From Tretioscincus oriximinensis (taxonomy: Eukaryota; Chordata; Lepidosauria; Squamata; Gymnophthalmidae): a DNA stretch of 64,000 nt. Below, piece by piece: positions 35,844 to 47,422 of the stretch. The stretch is from the NCBI GenBank assembly GCA_022410635.1, contig JAJVDF010000230.1, positions 1,077,126 through 1,141,125 on the forward strand. The letters run 5' to 3'. The notes beneath the pieces are model-generated. The model was not told the DNA's origin, did no database searches, and saw nothing but the letters and a program-made list of their open reading frames with translations. Numbering within the stretch: the stretch's first letter is position 1; every line of letters starts with the position of its first letter. The position numbers and the translations under genes are program-made.

Positions 35844-38800
35844 GTATGGCTCAGCTCCGAGGCCCTGGAGAGGGTGGCGGGCTGCACGCAAGAGGGGAAG
35901 CCCAAGGCGCCTTTGCTGGCGAACAAGCACCGGGCGTTACAAGGAGGAGGACATAATTTCGGAAACTCCAGCCCTTCCCTTGCTTTGCAAAGCCCTTCTG
36001 AGCCTGGCACGTGCTTGTCCCTCTCTCCGAGCGAAGAGGCAGCAGGCGCTGTAGCAACGGCACTTCNACTTATGCAAATGCCGCCTTCGTAGGGTAGGAG
36101 GAATTCAGCATCCGGGGGAAAGTCAAAGGCCAGGTTGTAATGATAATTCAATAAGGCTACGGGCCGCCTCCTGCCATCCCTTTGCTGGCTTTTTTATTTT
36201 ATTTTAAAAAGGCTTAATGACGGGGCGCCCTGCGTGGCTCTGCAAGTTCCAAACTGGTCGGTTTCCTTCCATCCTTTAATTCCAANTCAAGCTTTCAATC
36301 TGAAGAGGGAAATAATTTGCATTTTCCAAGGCTGCTTCCTGAGCGCAGCAGGTTTAACGAGCGGGGGAGAGGGAAGTTGGAACACCCAGAGATCAAGGGA
36401 AATCCTGAATACAATTGTTGAATATACGCGGGAGGGGGGGGGGACAAGAGGGGTGTCATGATGCAATTACTGGTATGACTTTCTCCCCTTCCTTTGCTCT
36501 CTTCCACCCCTGTTTTTCTCCCTGCTAAGGAGGCAGGGCGTCTTCTTTCAAGGAAAGGCTATCAGATTTTGAATTTAGATGAACCTGTAAGCACAAATGG
36601 GAAGACATAAAGGAAAATCATGTCTCCTCCCCCTCCCCCTCCCCCACCCAGCCCACTTTTTAAGACTAGAATGGTCCTCGGCCACTGCAGGCCACTAGTC
36701 AAGCCAGCACCCCGAGAGCGGTGTATAAATGCAGGGTGCATGACTGCTTATTGCCTTACAGGAGTGCCCAGTGTGACTCACAGCCTGCGAGATTCTCTGC
36801 TGGCTAGAGCCAGGATGAGTGATCCAAACTCTTTTCATCCCAAAGAATGCCAGTCTGAGCACTACAGCTGGCCTCCTGGAATACCTCCACACACACTGCA
36901 CACTTACACAACACAGGACAAAGAGCTCCTTTTTCTGTCTGCTGCTTGCTGCCTTCCTGTGTACCTAAACAGGAGACAATGAGCGCGCCTTGGAAAAGAA
37001 TTTTGCTGCAAAATTTGTCCAATTAAGATTGTTCAGAAAGAAGGAGAAAAATGCGTCAAGCCTGAGCACAAAGGGTTGACTTTTAAAAATTCCTTTCTTG
37101 CATGAATTGAAAGGCAAAGAGGTTTGGCTATTACTTTGAGCCATCAGGACAGAGAAGGAAGGCTGGCAATGCATCCTTAATGGTAATAAACGAGCATGTA
37201 ATAGTGCAGCAACTATATATGGTGCTCAGAATTTTCAGATTTTGCCTAAAAGCACCATGGTGCCAATGAACTTGAACTTTAGGCTTTTCTTCCTTTTTAA
37301 AGAAGGACTAGACCAGGAAATGACTTGCTGCTTTTAAAAAAAAGATTCTTCCAAGATTTGAATGACACACCAGCATTTTCAGAAATTTTCAATAGGGTAA
37401 CTTTTTATTTTACCTGGAGGTATATATGAACAATATTTGCCAATTGTTTTTATCCTTGTTTGAATTTATTAAGAATTGTGCAACTGATTTCAACAATTTA
37501 GGGTGCCTCCAAACAAGGGTTAAAACCCATATCTCTTCCTGGAAAATATTGAGACTGTCATGGAATTCCCAGTCTAGGTAAAAAATATAAAGGCAATATC
37601 ATGAAACATTGTTATTACAGTAAATCCAGCAGTGATGTTCAGTATCCCATAATAGCAAGTGCTCACCTGTGTCTGCCTATTAGTCCAGGACTATTCCTCT
37701 TGAAAATAAACAGGTACTACTCAAACGTCCAAGAAAAAACTAAAAGAAGTGAGATGAGTTCTTGGTTGGCATAGGGATATTTTCAAAAGGAACAGCCATT
37801 ATTAGCAGCAGGGATTAAGAGTCTGTAATTACTTCCCACAAATAATGAAGGCAGGGAGAGACAATTGTAGGATCTCCTTTAGATCTCATAATTGGCTTTT
37901 GCTACTGTAGGCAACCTTGATTATTCACACAGTGAGTTTTTAAAGCAACGTAAAGTAAATTTTACACTTCCAAAACTGGAAAGGCCTAACAATTCACTAA
38001 ACTTTGTCAAGTTCTCTTGTACTTAAATTCTACTGTTCCTAAATCAAAATTCACTGTCTGGGGTTCATTTATTCACTCTAATGTAGAATTCCCACATCAA
38101 ATCCAGAATAGACCTTTAAACTTTTAATGGCTGTAGAAGAGAGGACTTTTCCCCCACTTGCAGTTTCTAATGCCTGCTCTAATGATATTTAGTAGAAAGA
38201 GTTTAGTGTGGTCTTCTGTTTCTGTCCTATACATAATACAATACTTGTTTGTAACTTGGTTGCAAAAGTGAAGACAATAATTTATGTCTTCTGCACTTCC
38301 TCCTCTCTTCCTTTAGATGATGAAGTTGTTAGCAAGACAGCCACATAAGTTGCAGTTGTAGAAATTGATTGATGGCTGTTCATTTTCAGCTGAAATCCAA
38401 CAATGCCTGGTCAGTGCGGGCGATGTGGGGTGCAGCGTGTTTGAGTGCTTTGAAAACAATTCCTGTGAAATCCGAGGCTTACATGAGATCTGCATGACTT
38501 TCCTCCATAATGCCGGAAAATTTGATGCCCAGGTAAGATTTAATTAAATCTAGGTATACCGGGAAGAGTGTGGGTGTAGTTCAGGAATGAAGCAACCTGT
38601 TGGAAGCAAAAGGTTGCACATTAAATCCTCAGCCTCTTCCTTGTAGTACACAGTAGTGAACCAATTCCTTATCTTTGCCAAGAAAATTGTTCGTAGACAT
38701 CCATTGAGGTATCTATGTTGTCAACTAGGAGCACCATCCAACTTAATGATGTCCAATAACAAATCTGAACAGGTTGACTTATAAATTTCATAATGCATTT

Positions 38801-41800
38801 GAGCATGATGTGTGTGTTTGTGTGTGTGTGTACGTTATAGAGAGCCAGTCTGGTATTGTGGTTAGAGTTTCAGATTCTTACCTATAAGTCTCCTGATTCA
38901 ATTCTGCACTTCCCCACAAAACCCAGCTGACTGACCTTGGGCTAGTCACAGTTCTCTGGATCTCTCTCAACTCTACCTACTTCACAAGTTGTCTGTTGTG
39001 AAGAGAAGAACAGAAGGTTATGTAAGCCGCTTTGATTCCCTTTAGGTTGAGAAAAGCTGGGTATAAAACCCAACTCTTCTTATAATAGATAGTAATGTTG
39101 GGTACATTGCACTTTGGAATGATATTTTGGTTTGCCCGAGGTGTTTTGGGTACATACTGTAGTTGTCTTGGGCCATATATAAAATATATAATATAGTGAA
39201 TGTATGTAACAAAACTTCCATATAACAATATTAAAGTTTATGGTCTTGAGGTTGCATTAGTAGCTGTTCAGGACTGCATGTGGCCGACAGCCCATCCTAA
39301 CATATTCAGGTGTTTGTATACTTGTTCCATTAGGAGCATCAGCTAGTGGTGTTTCTGCTGTTCCTATTTGTTTATATGTTTGCTAATTGTGCATTGTACT
39401 TCTGTAGAATTCAACCTGCCTTCTTGCATTCCATTACTTTCATGTTTTTTAAATAAAGGCAATAGTTCTTTTCCCAAGTGACATAGTGGGGGGAAGAGTA
39501 TTTCTCCCAAAATTTACATTTCTGGATATTAGGATTCTGTGGAGGAATTTTNNAAAAAAAAAAANCCCACCATGCAATATGGGAGGAAATGAGCACAATG
39601 GATGGGGAAAAGTAGGTGGAGCAAATAGACAGTCAGTCAAATAGTCTAAGCCAATAGCCTCTTCAGCCTACTACCTAGGAACACCCCATTTTCAAGCAGA
39701 ATATCATCAGCAATAGTGTGAGCACCACACTTAAGGTGGGTAAACTGGAGAAAAAAACAAACCTTCAAGCAGAGAGTGGATCTAAACCATCTGCGTATAA
39801 ATGTTTCATAAAATAAGCATGACTTCTGTTCTCATCCAGGGAAAATCTTTCATTAAAGATGCACTGAGGTGTAAAGCTCATGCCCTTCGACACAAGTTCA
39901 GCTGCATCAGCCGCAAGTGCCCTGCCATCAAGGAGATGGTATTCCAGCTACAGCGAGAGTGCTACCAGAAGCACGATCTGTGTTCTGCAGCCAAGGAAAA
40001 TGTTCAGGTTATTGTGGAGATGATTCACTTCAAAGACCTGCTACAGCATGAGTAAGTAAATAGCTTATAAATACTGGGAGAGTGTAAGGAAAGGTGTTTC
40101 AGATTGAGCGCTTGCTTGTTCTACAGACACAAGCTTCAATGATCATAGTGGGAGCAGCTTTCCAGCAGGAATACTGCTCTCTCACATGAAATTGTAACCT
40201 GTTCTCCAGCACCATTGGGCTGGTTGTTAAGGTATATTACAGGCGTATGGGTATATACTAATTCCAGAGCACTGCTTGTGTTTAGCAATACAAATGACCC
40301 ATTAGAAGGAAACTTTGCATGGATAAAAATGCACTGCTTTCTTTGCAGTAATCATCAATAGACTGATCCCTTTTAAGGGAAATGTGTGATGGGTGACTAG
40401 ACCCTCACTATCACTCTAAGACACACTTAGTATGACCAGAGCTGGATTTAGGCTGTATTTTGCCCATGGGCTGTCATTTACTTACTTATTTAGTTACATC
40501 TTTATTTATTTTAGTCCCCCTCTTCCCTCAGCTACTTTGAGATTATTTATAATAATAAAAGCAATGAAAATATTAATATCTTCTTAGTACTACCNATATC
40601 TATAGTTTTCCTAAATACAACCCTGGGTGTGACAGTCTATGATAAGGATACCACAAAAAAGTGGGACAGATTTAAATGATATGGAAAAGAGGGATATTCA
40701 CCAGGTGCAGTTTATAATGCCTGCAGCATCGGAACAAAATCGCGACTTTGGGGAGATGAGAGTAAGGTATAGAAGCATGCCCCTCCAGGATATATAGTTC
40801 ATAATACATGGGCCATACCAACATCTTGGGCTTTAGCATGTGATATTAAAATATTGCTATATACATTATGTTAGAGATATATATACATATGGAACTTGGC
40901 ATGAGTATCTTTCTGCCATGTATGTGAAATGGTCACATTGTACTTCATTCATTCACTTGTATGCTCACTAGCTTGCTTGCTCTTTCCTTTTATGACAACA
41001 ATAAACATCAAGGAGCCCATCCTGTTCATCATCCTTTTTTTATTGTTAACCGCCCTGAGACCTTCGGGTATAGGGCAGTATAGAAATAAAAATAAATTAA
41101 TAAAATAAATATTTCTTTGACAAGTCATACAGTTAGATAAAAGCAAGGGATACCCACTAAAGGCATGGCCCATGAATTCCAATAATTTAGAATTTTGGAA
41201 CTTTGCCACTCATCATGTTACAATCCAGTAACAGGATCCATACAATCCAGTAACAGGATCCATAAGAACAAGATAGTCAGCAATTCTAATTTGCACTCTT
41301 CCTTTGTTTCATGTATGTTTTAGTTTTAGTGTATGCTCCAATTTGAGCAAATTTCACATAGGTTTTATAAGACACATTTACTACACACATTTACTATTCC
41401 AAACAAGTTTCCCTTGTGGAGAAAATAGCAAAATGCGAGCTCATGTGTCTGATGTGCCGTATCTTCTTTCCATTGTCTCTTCCTTCCAAAATGCTTTGTT
41501 TATATACAAAATGTGCTTTCCTCCCTTCCAGATGAATTTTGTTCCAAATGTGTCCTTACTGCAAATTTCTAGAGGCTGTACATGGATGTTTTCCTTATTA
41601 ATGCAACTAATCATATACTGTGTCACATCCCCACCTTTAAGCTTTAAAACACAATGCACACACTGCAGGGTGTGTGACTGCTTTTTACAGCCAGCCAGAT
41701 GTAGGTGAAGACAAATGCCAAGTAGCAGCTCCCTATTCAAAGACATATAAGAGACGTAAAGAAACCTTTCACACACTGAACTGACAGTAAAACAGGTCTA

Positions 41801-43591
41801 TCAATGTCTTTATCAAAGACAAAGAATCAGAAGATTTTCTTCACAGAACNTTATTCTAGATTATATATCTAGAGGCTTTTCTGCTCTGAACCATTTTCTT
41901 TTGGCTACCTAGACCAGGATATTGATACATCTGTTTTATTGGCAGCCCAGTGNGTAAAGGATGCACACCAGCCTGCTCCACTTTAGCAAGAGGATCCATT
42001 TTTGGCAGTAATCAAATGGAATCCCTAGGGCTCAAGGCTAGGAACACTTGTTCTCCTAAAGAACCTAGAAACTGCCTCCAAAGATCATTCAGAACCAGTG
42101 CTGTTCCAAACAACCTTCCAAGTTTCTAGACCAAAGGAACCCTTTCAACCTGGTCTGGGTCATATTGAATCACAGCAGCTAGATAAAAATAGAAATCTTA
42201 CCTTGTCNCACAATTTTTCTGTACCCTTATATTTAACTGCACCCTCATCATGGCTTAGCTTTCTGAAAAAATATTCTTATGAAGGGATTATCCATGTCTG
42301 ATGCAGGGTCATGAGTGTCTGAAGAGGCTGCTGTGGAATAACCACATCAACCACAGCGAAAGGTCTTATTTGGACATCAGCTAAATCAACTGCTCTTGTA
42401 CTGTCAGTATTACATATCGCATGATAACCATCTTAAGAGAATTCTGTGGGTGCCACTATTATGCTTTTTTCTTGAAGAATGCTATAAGTGAATGAGGCCT
42501 AATAACTCTGAATAGTTTCACTACATTCCTCTACATCCCTGCTTCAATTGTATGGTACCTGAACCCATACTTTCATTAAGCATCTCCCATATACTGTGTG
42601 AGCCATTTCTTGGACAGCCAAAAAAGAACAGGAAATATGTAGATATTACTGGTGTCTTGTTTCATGGTTTAAATAGAAATCAGGGTGATTTCTTATCTTA
42701 AAAAAATACATTACTTTTAATTCTTCTTCAGTCCTGAAGAAGGAACTGAATTCATTTTTATAAAATGAAAAGGAAAGGAAAAAAAGACTGAAAAATATTT
42801 AAAAATATTTAAAAATATGTGCCAAAGCTTCAGAATGAAGATAAGAAGAAATGAAGAGGAGTTGGTGTTGGCATATAATAAGAACCCTCAGATTATATGG
42901 CCTAATGTCTCTTGTTACCATTATCAGATAATTGGCTAGTGTATTAAAGAATTAAAACACCTGTCTTCACACAGAGAGACCAATTCTGTAATTGCTCAAA
43001 CTTCACACATGCAGAATTTTTATAAAGCCAAATGCTTGTGAATGGTTGACAGATGCCCTACTGTTTACATTCATGCCAAAATGTAGGTACAAGTACTCTA
43101 ATTACTTTCAAATGCCTGTTTGGCCGATTCCAAGGATGATTCTTAAAAGTTGGGTATGTAAATGAGTTTAACTTCTTTTTAGGATCNTGGTATGTTTTCT
43201 TTAAAAAGAGTGCAGTTTTAACAGCTGCTTCCCCCTAAAATTTTGGAGGCCTTGGCAAAGGCAGCTGGCAAAATGGAACTAGCAAGGAGTGAAACTCCAG
43301 TTGGAGCCTGTCTTTTGATTCTGCCAAACCACGTTTGAAGCATAAGAACTTTTAAAAACACATTTCCCTTTAATCTTTCATACTGTGCACTGTCTTATTG
43401 ATGGTATGTGAAAGCAATTTTGAAATACAAAATGGAGGTATTTCAAGTTTCAGCTGTTGCAGAAACCAGTAAAATTCTCTAGCTGATGTCTGTTCATAAG
43501 ATAATAATATCTAAAAATGCATCCTGATACTAAATGCAAATATTTCATGCTGTTATGTGTGTGTTTATGTATGTGTACACACGCACGCACG

Positions 43592-43630
<39 letters not shown>

Positions 43631-46600
43631 ACATATATTTATATGCAGAATCACATCCTTAATTGGCAAAATAATAAAAAGCATAGATTTAACATTCACT
43701 GCAGACAGATGACTCAGTCTAAATTAAGGGTAAATTTAATTTTCTAACATTTACTCAGATTTTTCTGCTAGAATTCAAAGAAGTCATTGTATTATCCAGA
43801 TCAGAGTTTTTAGCAAGGAGGTTCTGTCACATTTAAGGTCCTGGCCGCACACCCCTAATTAGCATGTTAAGCTCAATGGACTGAGGACCTAGACTGTGTC
43901 TACACTGCACTTGTTTANTCCTGATTTTCCCAGTAGTCTGGGTAATCTGCTGTGTTCATACCTTATTCTGGATTTTGTCAGACAGTTCTTGGTAAACGAG
44001 ATTTTCCATGCTCGTGACCCTCTCTCCTGGCAACCATTTTGTTTGCTGGTTGTCAAGAAGATGTGTAGTAGTCCCTCCTCCCAAATGCTATTAGTCAGTA
44101 TCAAGCTTCACACACCCCTTTTATGAGGTGAGGGAAAGTTTATGGGAATGTAAACATTAACGTTCTCGCAGTTTCTCGCTAGAAATTATCCACAAAGCAT
44201 AGCCTTTCCAATATAACCTTTGCCAGCTCCCTTTGCCAAGGCCTCCAAAATTTTAGGGGGAAGCAGCTGTTAAAACTGCACTCTTTTTAGAAAAAACATA
44301 CGTTCTGCCGGTTTATCTAACAAGCTGGCAAGGCAAATGCAATAGAAATTTGACTTTCAATCAGATTATTGACTCTGAATGAATGCAGCCACAGTGATAC
44401 ACCTCTGTAAACATCCTCAGTCTAATTTAAACTGTTATTAGGTCTTTTAGTAACCCAGTTCAAAAACAGGTTTAAAAGCATGTGTGTGACTAGGACCGCA
44501 GTATCCTGCCCTCCACAAAAAAATCTAAAGGGCAAGAAACTGACACATTTTATGCCAACTCACTAGTGTCCGTGGGGTATCAAGACATTTCCCCAGTCCT
44601 TTCCCTAGTATAATTTTGACATGTCATAAAGAAGACCATAATATAAAGAATCACTTTACTTTCAGTAGGACAATTACAATTTAAAATATTCACGTTCCAT
44701 GAATATTTTCTCCTGTGCTAGCAAACGTTTATTTTTATTCAGACTTTTTCTATATAAATTATACTGAGGAATATGGAATTTATTTATAAGTAGGAGTAAA
44801 AAGAACATTCACTATTTTCAGAAGGATACTTCTTGCACGGCACAAATTCTGGCAGTACTTCCCAGAGTGATGCTGAAATGGGTCCCTACAGTATCACAAC
44901 CTACAATTTTAAATAGTCCACAGCAGGAATGGGATAAGGAAAGAAAAATCACTGATGTCATTTGCTCAGCACTTGCTTGTATTGCTCTTAAGCTTTTTCG
45001 ATAACGGACCTTATTGAATGTAGGATTTCTGATGTAGAGTCTACAATTCTCATACTAGTGCACACTTCAGCAGGCCTTAGTATAATCAGATGGTAGTCCT
45101 GGAGAAATCATGTTGTGATTATAAAAAACTTTACAACTTAAGATTAGCATTAATCTTTAAACCACAATACAGTACAACTATATATTGGTGTGTGTATATA
45201 TACATTAGTCCACAATATGTAACATTCCCCAACTGGGATTGTTTTTTACTGTTTACCTGGTTGCCATAAGCAACTAAGAATTTCACCCAGATGATTGAGC
45301 AGGTTGGCCAAAGTGGAACAGAATGTTCTGTCTGATCCATTATCCTCTCATATAAGTAAAAATATAAATAAAATAAATGTAAACTTTGGAAGCAATTTTT
45401 CTAAGCATCCGTATCGGTCTTCTGATAGCATCATACTGGAACGTTACCTTATTGTCACCAGTATCAGACAAAGATTTGAAATGAGATTAGTAAGACTAGT
45501 ACAATTACCATAGTGCAGTGATACAGAGCAGATAGTAGATTTATTTAGCAATTCCCAGGAATTCAAACCAAGTTTATATGCAAGGAGCCAATACGTAGCT
45601 CCACTACCTTCTGGCAACTTTCTAGGAATTTCAAGAACTAAAACTCTTGAAATGGAAAAGTTGGTTCTGATCAACAGTGATTTCTTTGTTCTTGAAGAAA
45701 CAGCAATTCATTCAAGTGCACAGATGCAGTCTTCCAACAGGCAGAATCTGATGAACAGAAGAGTTAGGACATACAAGGAAAAGGGATTTTTTTGTTCATC
45801 GAGAGAGTCATTGCTCTATGGGATTTACTTCCAGAAGAGGTAAGCTGTAAAATAGATCAATTCACTGAAGCCACCTACCAATAGCTATTAGTATGGACGT
45901 TTTGGTACTGCCTCTGGGATGGAACAAAGGCAGTATTCCTGAAATGCCATTTGCAGGGAGTCGAAATCAAGTGAAGATTTTGCCTTCTTTTGCTTGAGAC
46001 TGCCCAGGTGCTGGACTAGATGGGTTGTAGCTCGAGTCACATTTAAAATGAGACACCTACTCTTATATCTTATGCCCCCAAATTAGCCCCCAGTTTTTGG
46101 GTGGGATGGGGACAGCATCTGTATAGACTGAAACTTTCTAGTTAAAGTACATAAGATCCATTGATTAGATCATCTGTTAAACTTGGGTGCACACATTTGC
46201 ATTTTAATCTTATAGCTTTTAGGATAATCCAGCAGCCACTGTGTAATGAGATCAAATTGATTTTTGATGCAATCCTGTAAACAATAGGATCCTTTTGGTG
46301 GAAAGCAGAAACTGTCAAAAGTACCCTTCCGTGTTAGAAGAGTTTTCAGGATTTGAACTTTTTTCCAGCAAATATTTAACTATTAAACTAGATAGGATCC
46401 TCATTAAACTAGAACTCACTGATCTAGAGATAGATTCAGGACATGTGTCCTGATTAGAATCAGTGGATAACAATTGGTAGTAGAGATGACTGCCCAGTTT
46501 CATAGTTTTCTAGTGCAGCCAAGATGGATTCTGAAGACGTCCCCCACTTAAATGGTTATCGTTTCTAATCCAGATTTCTTGTATATTCAACACATTCCTG

Positions 46601-47068
46601 AGTAACAGAACATCTAACCTCTAGCTATAAAATACAAGAATAATTGTTTCTCCATAACCTTGCATCCTTTCCTTTCTTAGACCTTATGTGGACTTAGTGA
46701 ACATCCTGCTCACCTGTGGAGAGGAGGTCAAAGAAGCCGTCACACGGAGCATCCAGACCCAATGTGAGCAAAACTGGGGGAGTTTGTGTTCCATCCTGAG
46801 TTTCTGCACTTCAGTCCCACATGAAGATTCCACCCAGGAACCAGACAAGAAGCCAAATGAAGTACCTGGATCTCCTGTTAGTCAAGGCAATACTGTAGTC
46901 CATTCTGAGTCTGATCCCAGAGAGAGTTCCCGAAACGCCAGAGGGGAAAGGGGTAGTAGGTTTCCCATGAATGCCCACCTTCGCCCTAAAACAGGGAACC
47001 ACAGCCCCAAAACAGGAATCATTGAACAGGTAGATGAATTGTCTGATTTCTCTGACATCCGGAGGTGA
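35687..47068 (+). CDS. STC2: Stanniocalcin-2, four coding exons (joined CDS 900 bp)
   Basis: Secreted glycoprotein hormone of the stanniocalcin family. In mammals it inhibits the pappalysin PAPP-A, lowering IGFBP4 cleavage and IGF signalling. The join 35687-35843, 38390-38532, 39840-40051, 46681-47068 gives 299 residues (human 302). A hydrophobic signal peptide spans about residues 1-24. The core, residues 53-213, has 14 cysteines at 58, 67, 72, 78, 87, 111, 122, 127, 141, 148, 183, 199, 207 and 213. C122 aligns with the human residue that bonds PAPP-A (C120), and C213 with the dimer cysteine (C211). One N-glycosylation sequon lies at N75. The tail, 214-299, is variable and ends in SDIRR as in mammals. 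An N base leaves residue 40 undefined. The start is the first ATG, with A at -3. Identity is near certain from conserved blocks such as GVFECFENNSCEIRG-like and ISRKCPAI. Confidence 0.97.
35844..38389 (+). other. STC2: STC2 intron 1
   Basis: This 2546-bp intron runs from GT at 35844 to AG at 38389. Its first few hundred bases are GC-rich, continuing the promoter island. No repeat insertion of recognised type was found. Short C-rich (36626-36650) and G-rich (36431-36443) runs occur. Confidence 0.9.
38390..38532 (+). CDS. STC2: STC2 coding exon 2
   Basis: 143 bp encode residues 53-100, from acceptor tttcag|CT to donor CCAG|gtaaga (phase 0). It contains five cysteines, the N75-N76-S77 glycosylation sequon and the CMTFLHNAGKFDAQ block. 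It is the best conserved exon of the gene in this window. Confidence 0.97.
38533..39839 (+). other. STC2: STC2 intron 2
   Basis: 1307-bp intron. It carries a TG-rich stretch at 38808-38832 followed directly by a tRNA-derived SINE (38839-39083). A short N/poly-A ambiguity lies at 39552-39565. Confidence 0.9.
38839..39083 (+). mobile_element. tRNA-derived SINE in STC2 intron 2, sense orientation
   Basis: GAGAGCCAGTCTGGTATTGT, GGTTAGAG forms the A-box region and CTGATTCAATTCTGC the B-box region. GACCTTGGGCTAGTCACAGT, CTACCTACTTCACAAGTTGT and TAAGCCGCTTTGATTCCCTT follow, then a terminal TATAAAACCCAACTCTTCTT. This is the layout of a tRNA-derived SINE widespread in lizards and snakes. Confidence 0.8.
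39840..40051 (+). CDS. STC2: STC2 coding exon 3
   Basis: 212 bp encode residues 101-170 plus two bases of codon 171, from acceptor atccag|GG to donor ATGA|gtaagt (phase 2). It includes GKSFIKDALRCKAHALRH and FSCISRKCPAIKEMV, with C122 equivalent to the human PAPP-A-binding cysteine. RECYQKHDLC and VIVEMIHFKDLL follow. Confidence 0.97.
41035..41110 (+). mobile_element. L2-like LINE 3' tail in STC2 intron 3
   Basis: ATTGTTAACCGCCCTGAGAC, CTTCGGGTATAGGGCAGTAT, AGAAATAAAAATAAATTAAT is the best preserved copy of the tail and was used as reference for the others. Confidence 0.75.
41220..41263 (+). repeat. 22-bp tandem duplication
   Basis: ACAATCCAGTAACAGGATCC plus AT is present twice head to tail. 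Confidence 0.9.
43203..43272 (+). repeat. 70-bp inverted repeat, left arm (STC2 intron 3)
   Basis: It starts AAAAAGAGTGCAGTTTTAAC and ends GGCAGCTGGCAAA. It is the reverse complement of 44219-44288 with one mismatch in 70. Outside the 70 bases, similarity continues weakly for about a dozen bases (GTATGTTTTCTTT against GTATGTTTTTTCT). Confidence 0.9.
43577..43628. repeat. (AC)n microsatellite with (GCAC) variant units
   Basis: A run of ACGC units is followed by pure AC. It lies between the two arms of the 70-bp inverted repeat. Confidence 0.95.
44219..44288 (-). repeat. 70-bp inverted repeat, right arm (STC2 intron 3)
   Basis: The reverse complement matches 43203-43272 at 69 of 70 positions. 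The spacer is 946 bases. A weaker terminal pair (GGTCCTGGCCGCACAC at 43837 and its inverse near 44478-44497) overlaps but does not nest with it. Confidence 0.9.
45755..46055 (+). mobile_element. CR1 LINE 3' end in STC2 intron 3
   Basis: It has a frame-shifted ORF2 C-terminus (TCATTGCTCTATGGGATTTA, CTTCCAGAAGAGG). The 3' UTR follows with CTGAAATGCCATTTGCAGGG, AGTCG, then GACTGCCCAGGTGCTGGACT, AGATGGG. It is diverged and shortened relative to 6840-7255. Confidence 0.75.
46681..47068 (+). CDS. STC2: STC2 coding exon 4
   Basis: 388 bp complete codon 171 and encode residues 172-299 plus TGA at 47066-47068; the acceptor is tcttag|AC. PYVDLVNILLTCGEEVKEAV and CEQNWGSLCSILSFC carry C183, C199, C207 and C213. 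After C213 the 86-residue tail diverges from mammals. It is polar, rich in Ser, Asn and Arg, lacks the HH pairs of the human tail and ends DFSDIRR. Confidence 0.97.
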
Positions 47069-47422
47069 AAGGAGGATAGCAGCCTTTTTTCCTCCCACCC
47101 AAAAATACTTCCATTGAGTTATTATTATTTTTTATCTAGGGGCATTCCAAAATATTTCAATTTAGAGGGATGGTATCAGGCACAGAGTATTGTGGGATAT
47201 GTAGCTGTGACATTGTTTATAACAGAGGAAAGGCAACGGCTAACGATTCTTGATTGTACCCACCAGGTTCAATATGTAGGTACAACTAAATATCTTCACT
47301 TAAATTCTATCCTTTCTTAAAAGTTGGAAACTAGATGCAAGTTAGGGGGGTGGAAAAGCTAACCAGGGATTGACTTAGCCAATCTGCCTTTTAATACACT
47401 TACAATTTGACATCTAGACTAA

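Larger units (their letters stand above)
40052..46680 (+). other. STC2: STC2 intron 3
   Basis: This 6629-bp intron runs from GT at 40052 to AG at 46680. It contains an L2-like tail (41035-41110), a 22-bp tandem duplication (41220-41263), a near-identical 70-bp inverted repeat pair (43203-43272 and 44219-44288), an (AC)n microsatellite (43577-43628) and a CR1 3' end (45755-46055). Confidence 0.9.
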
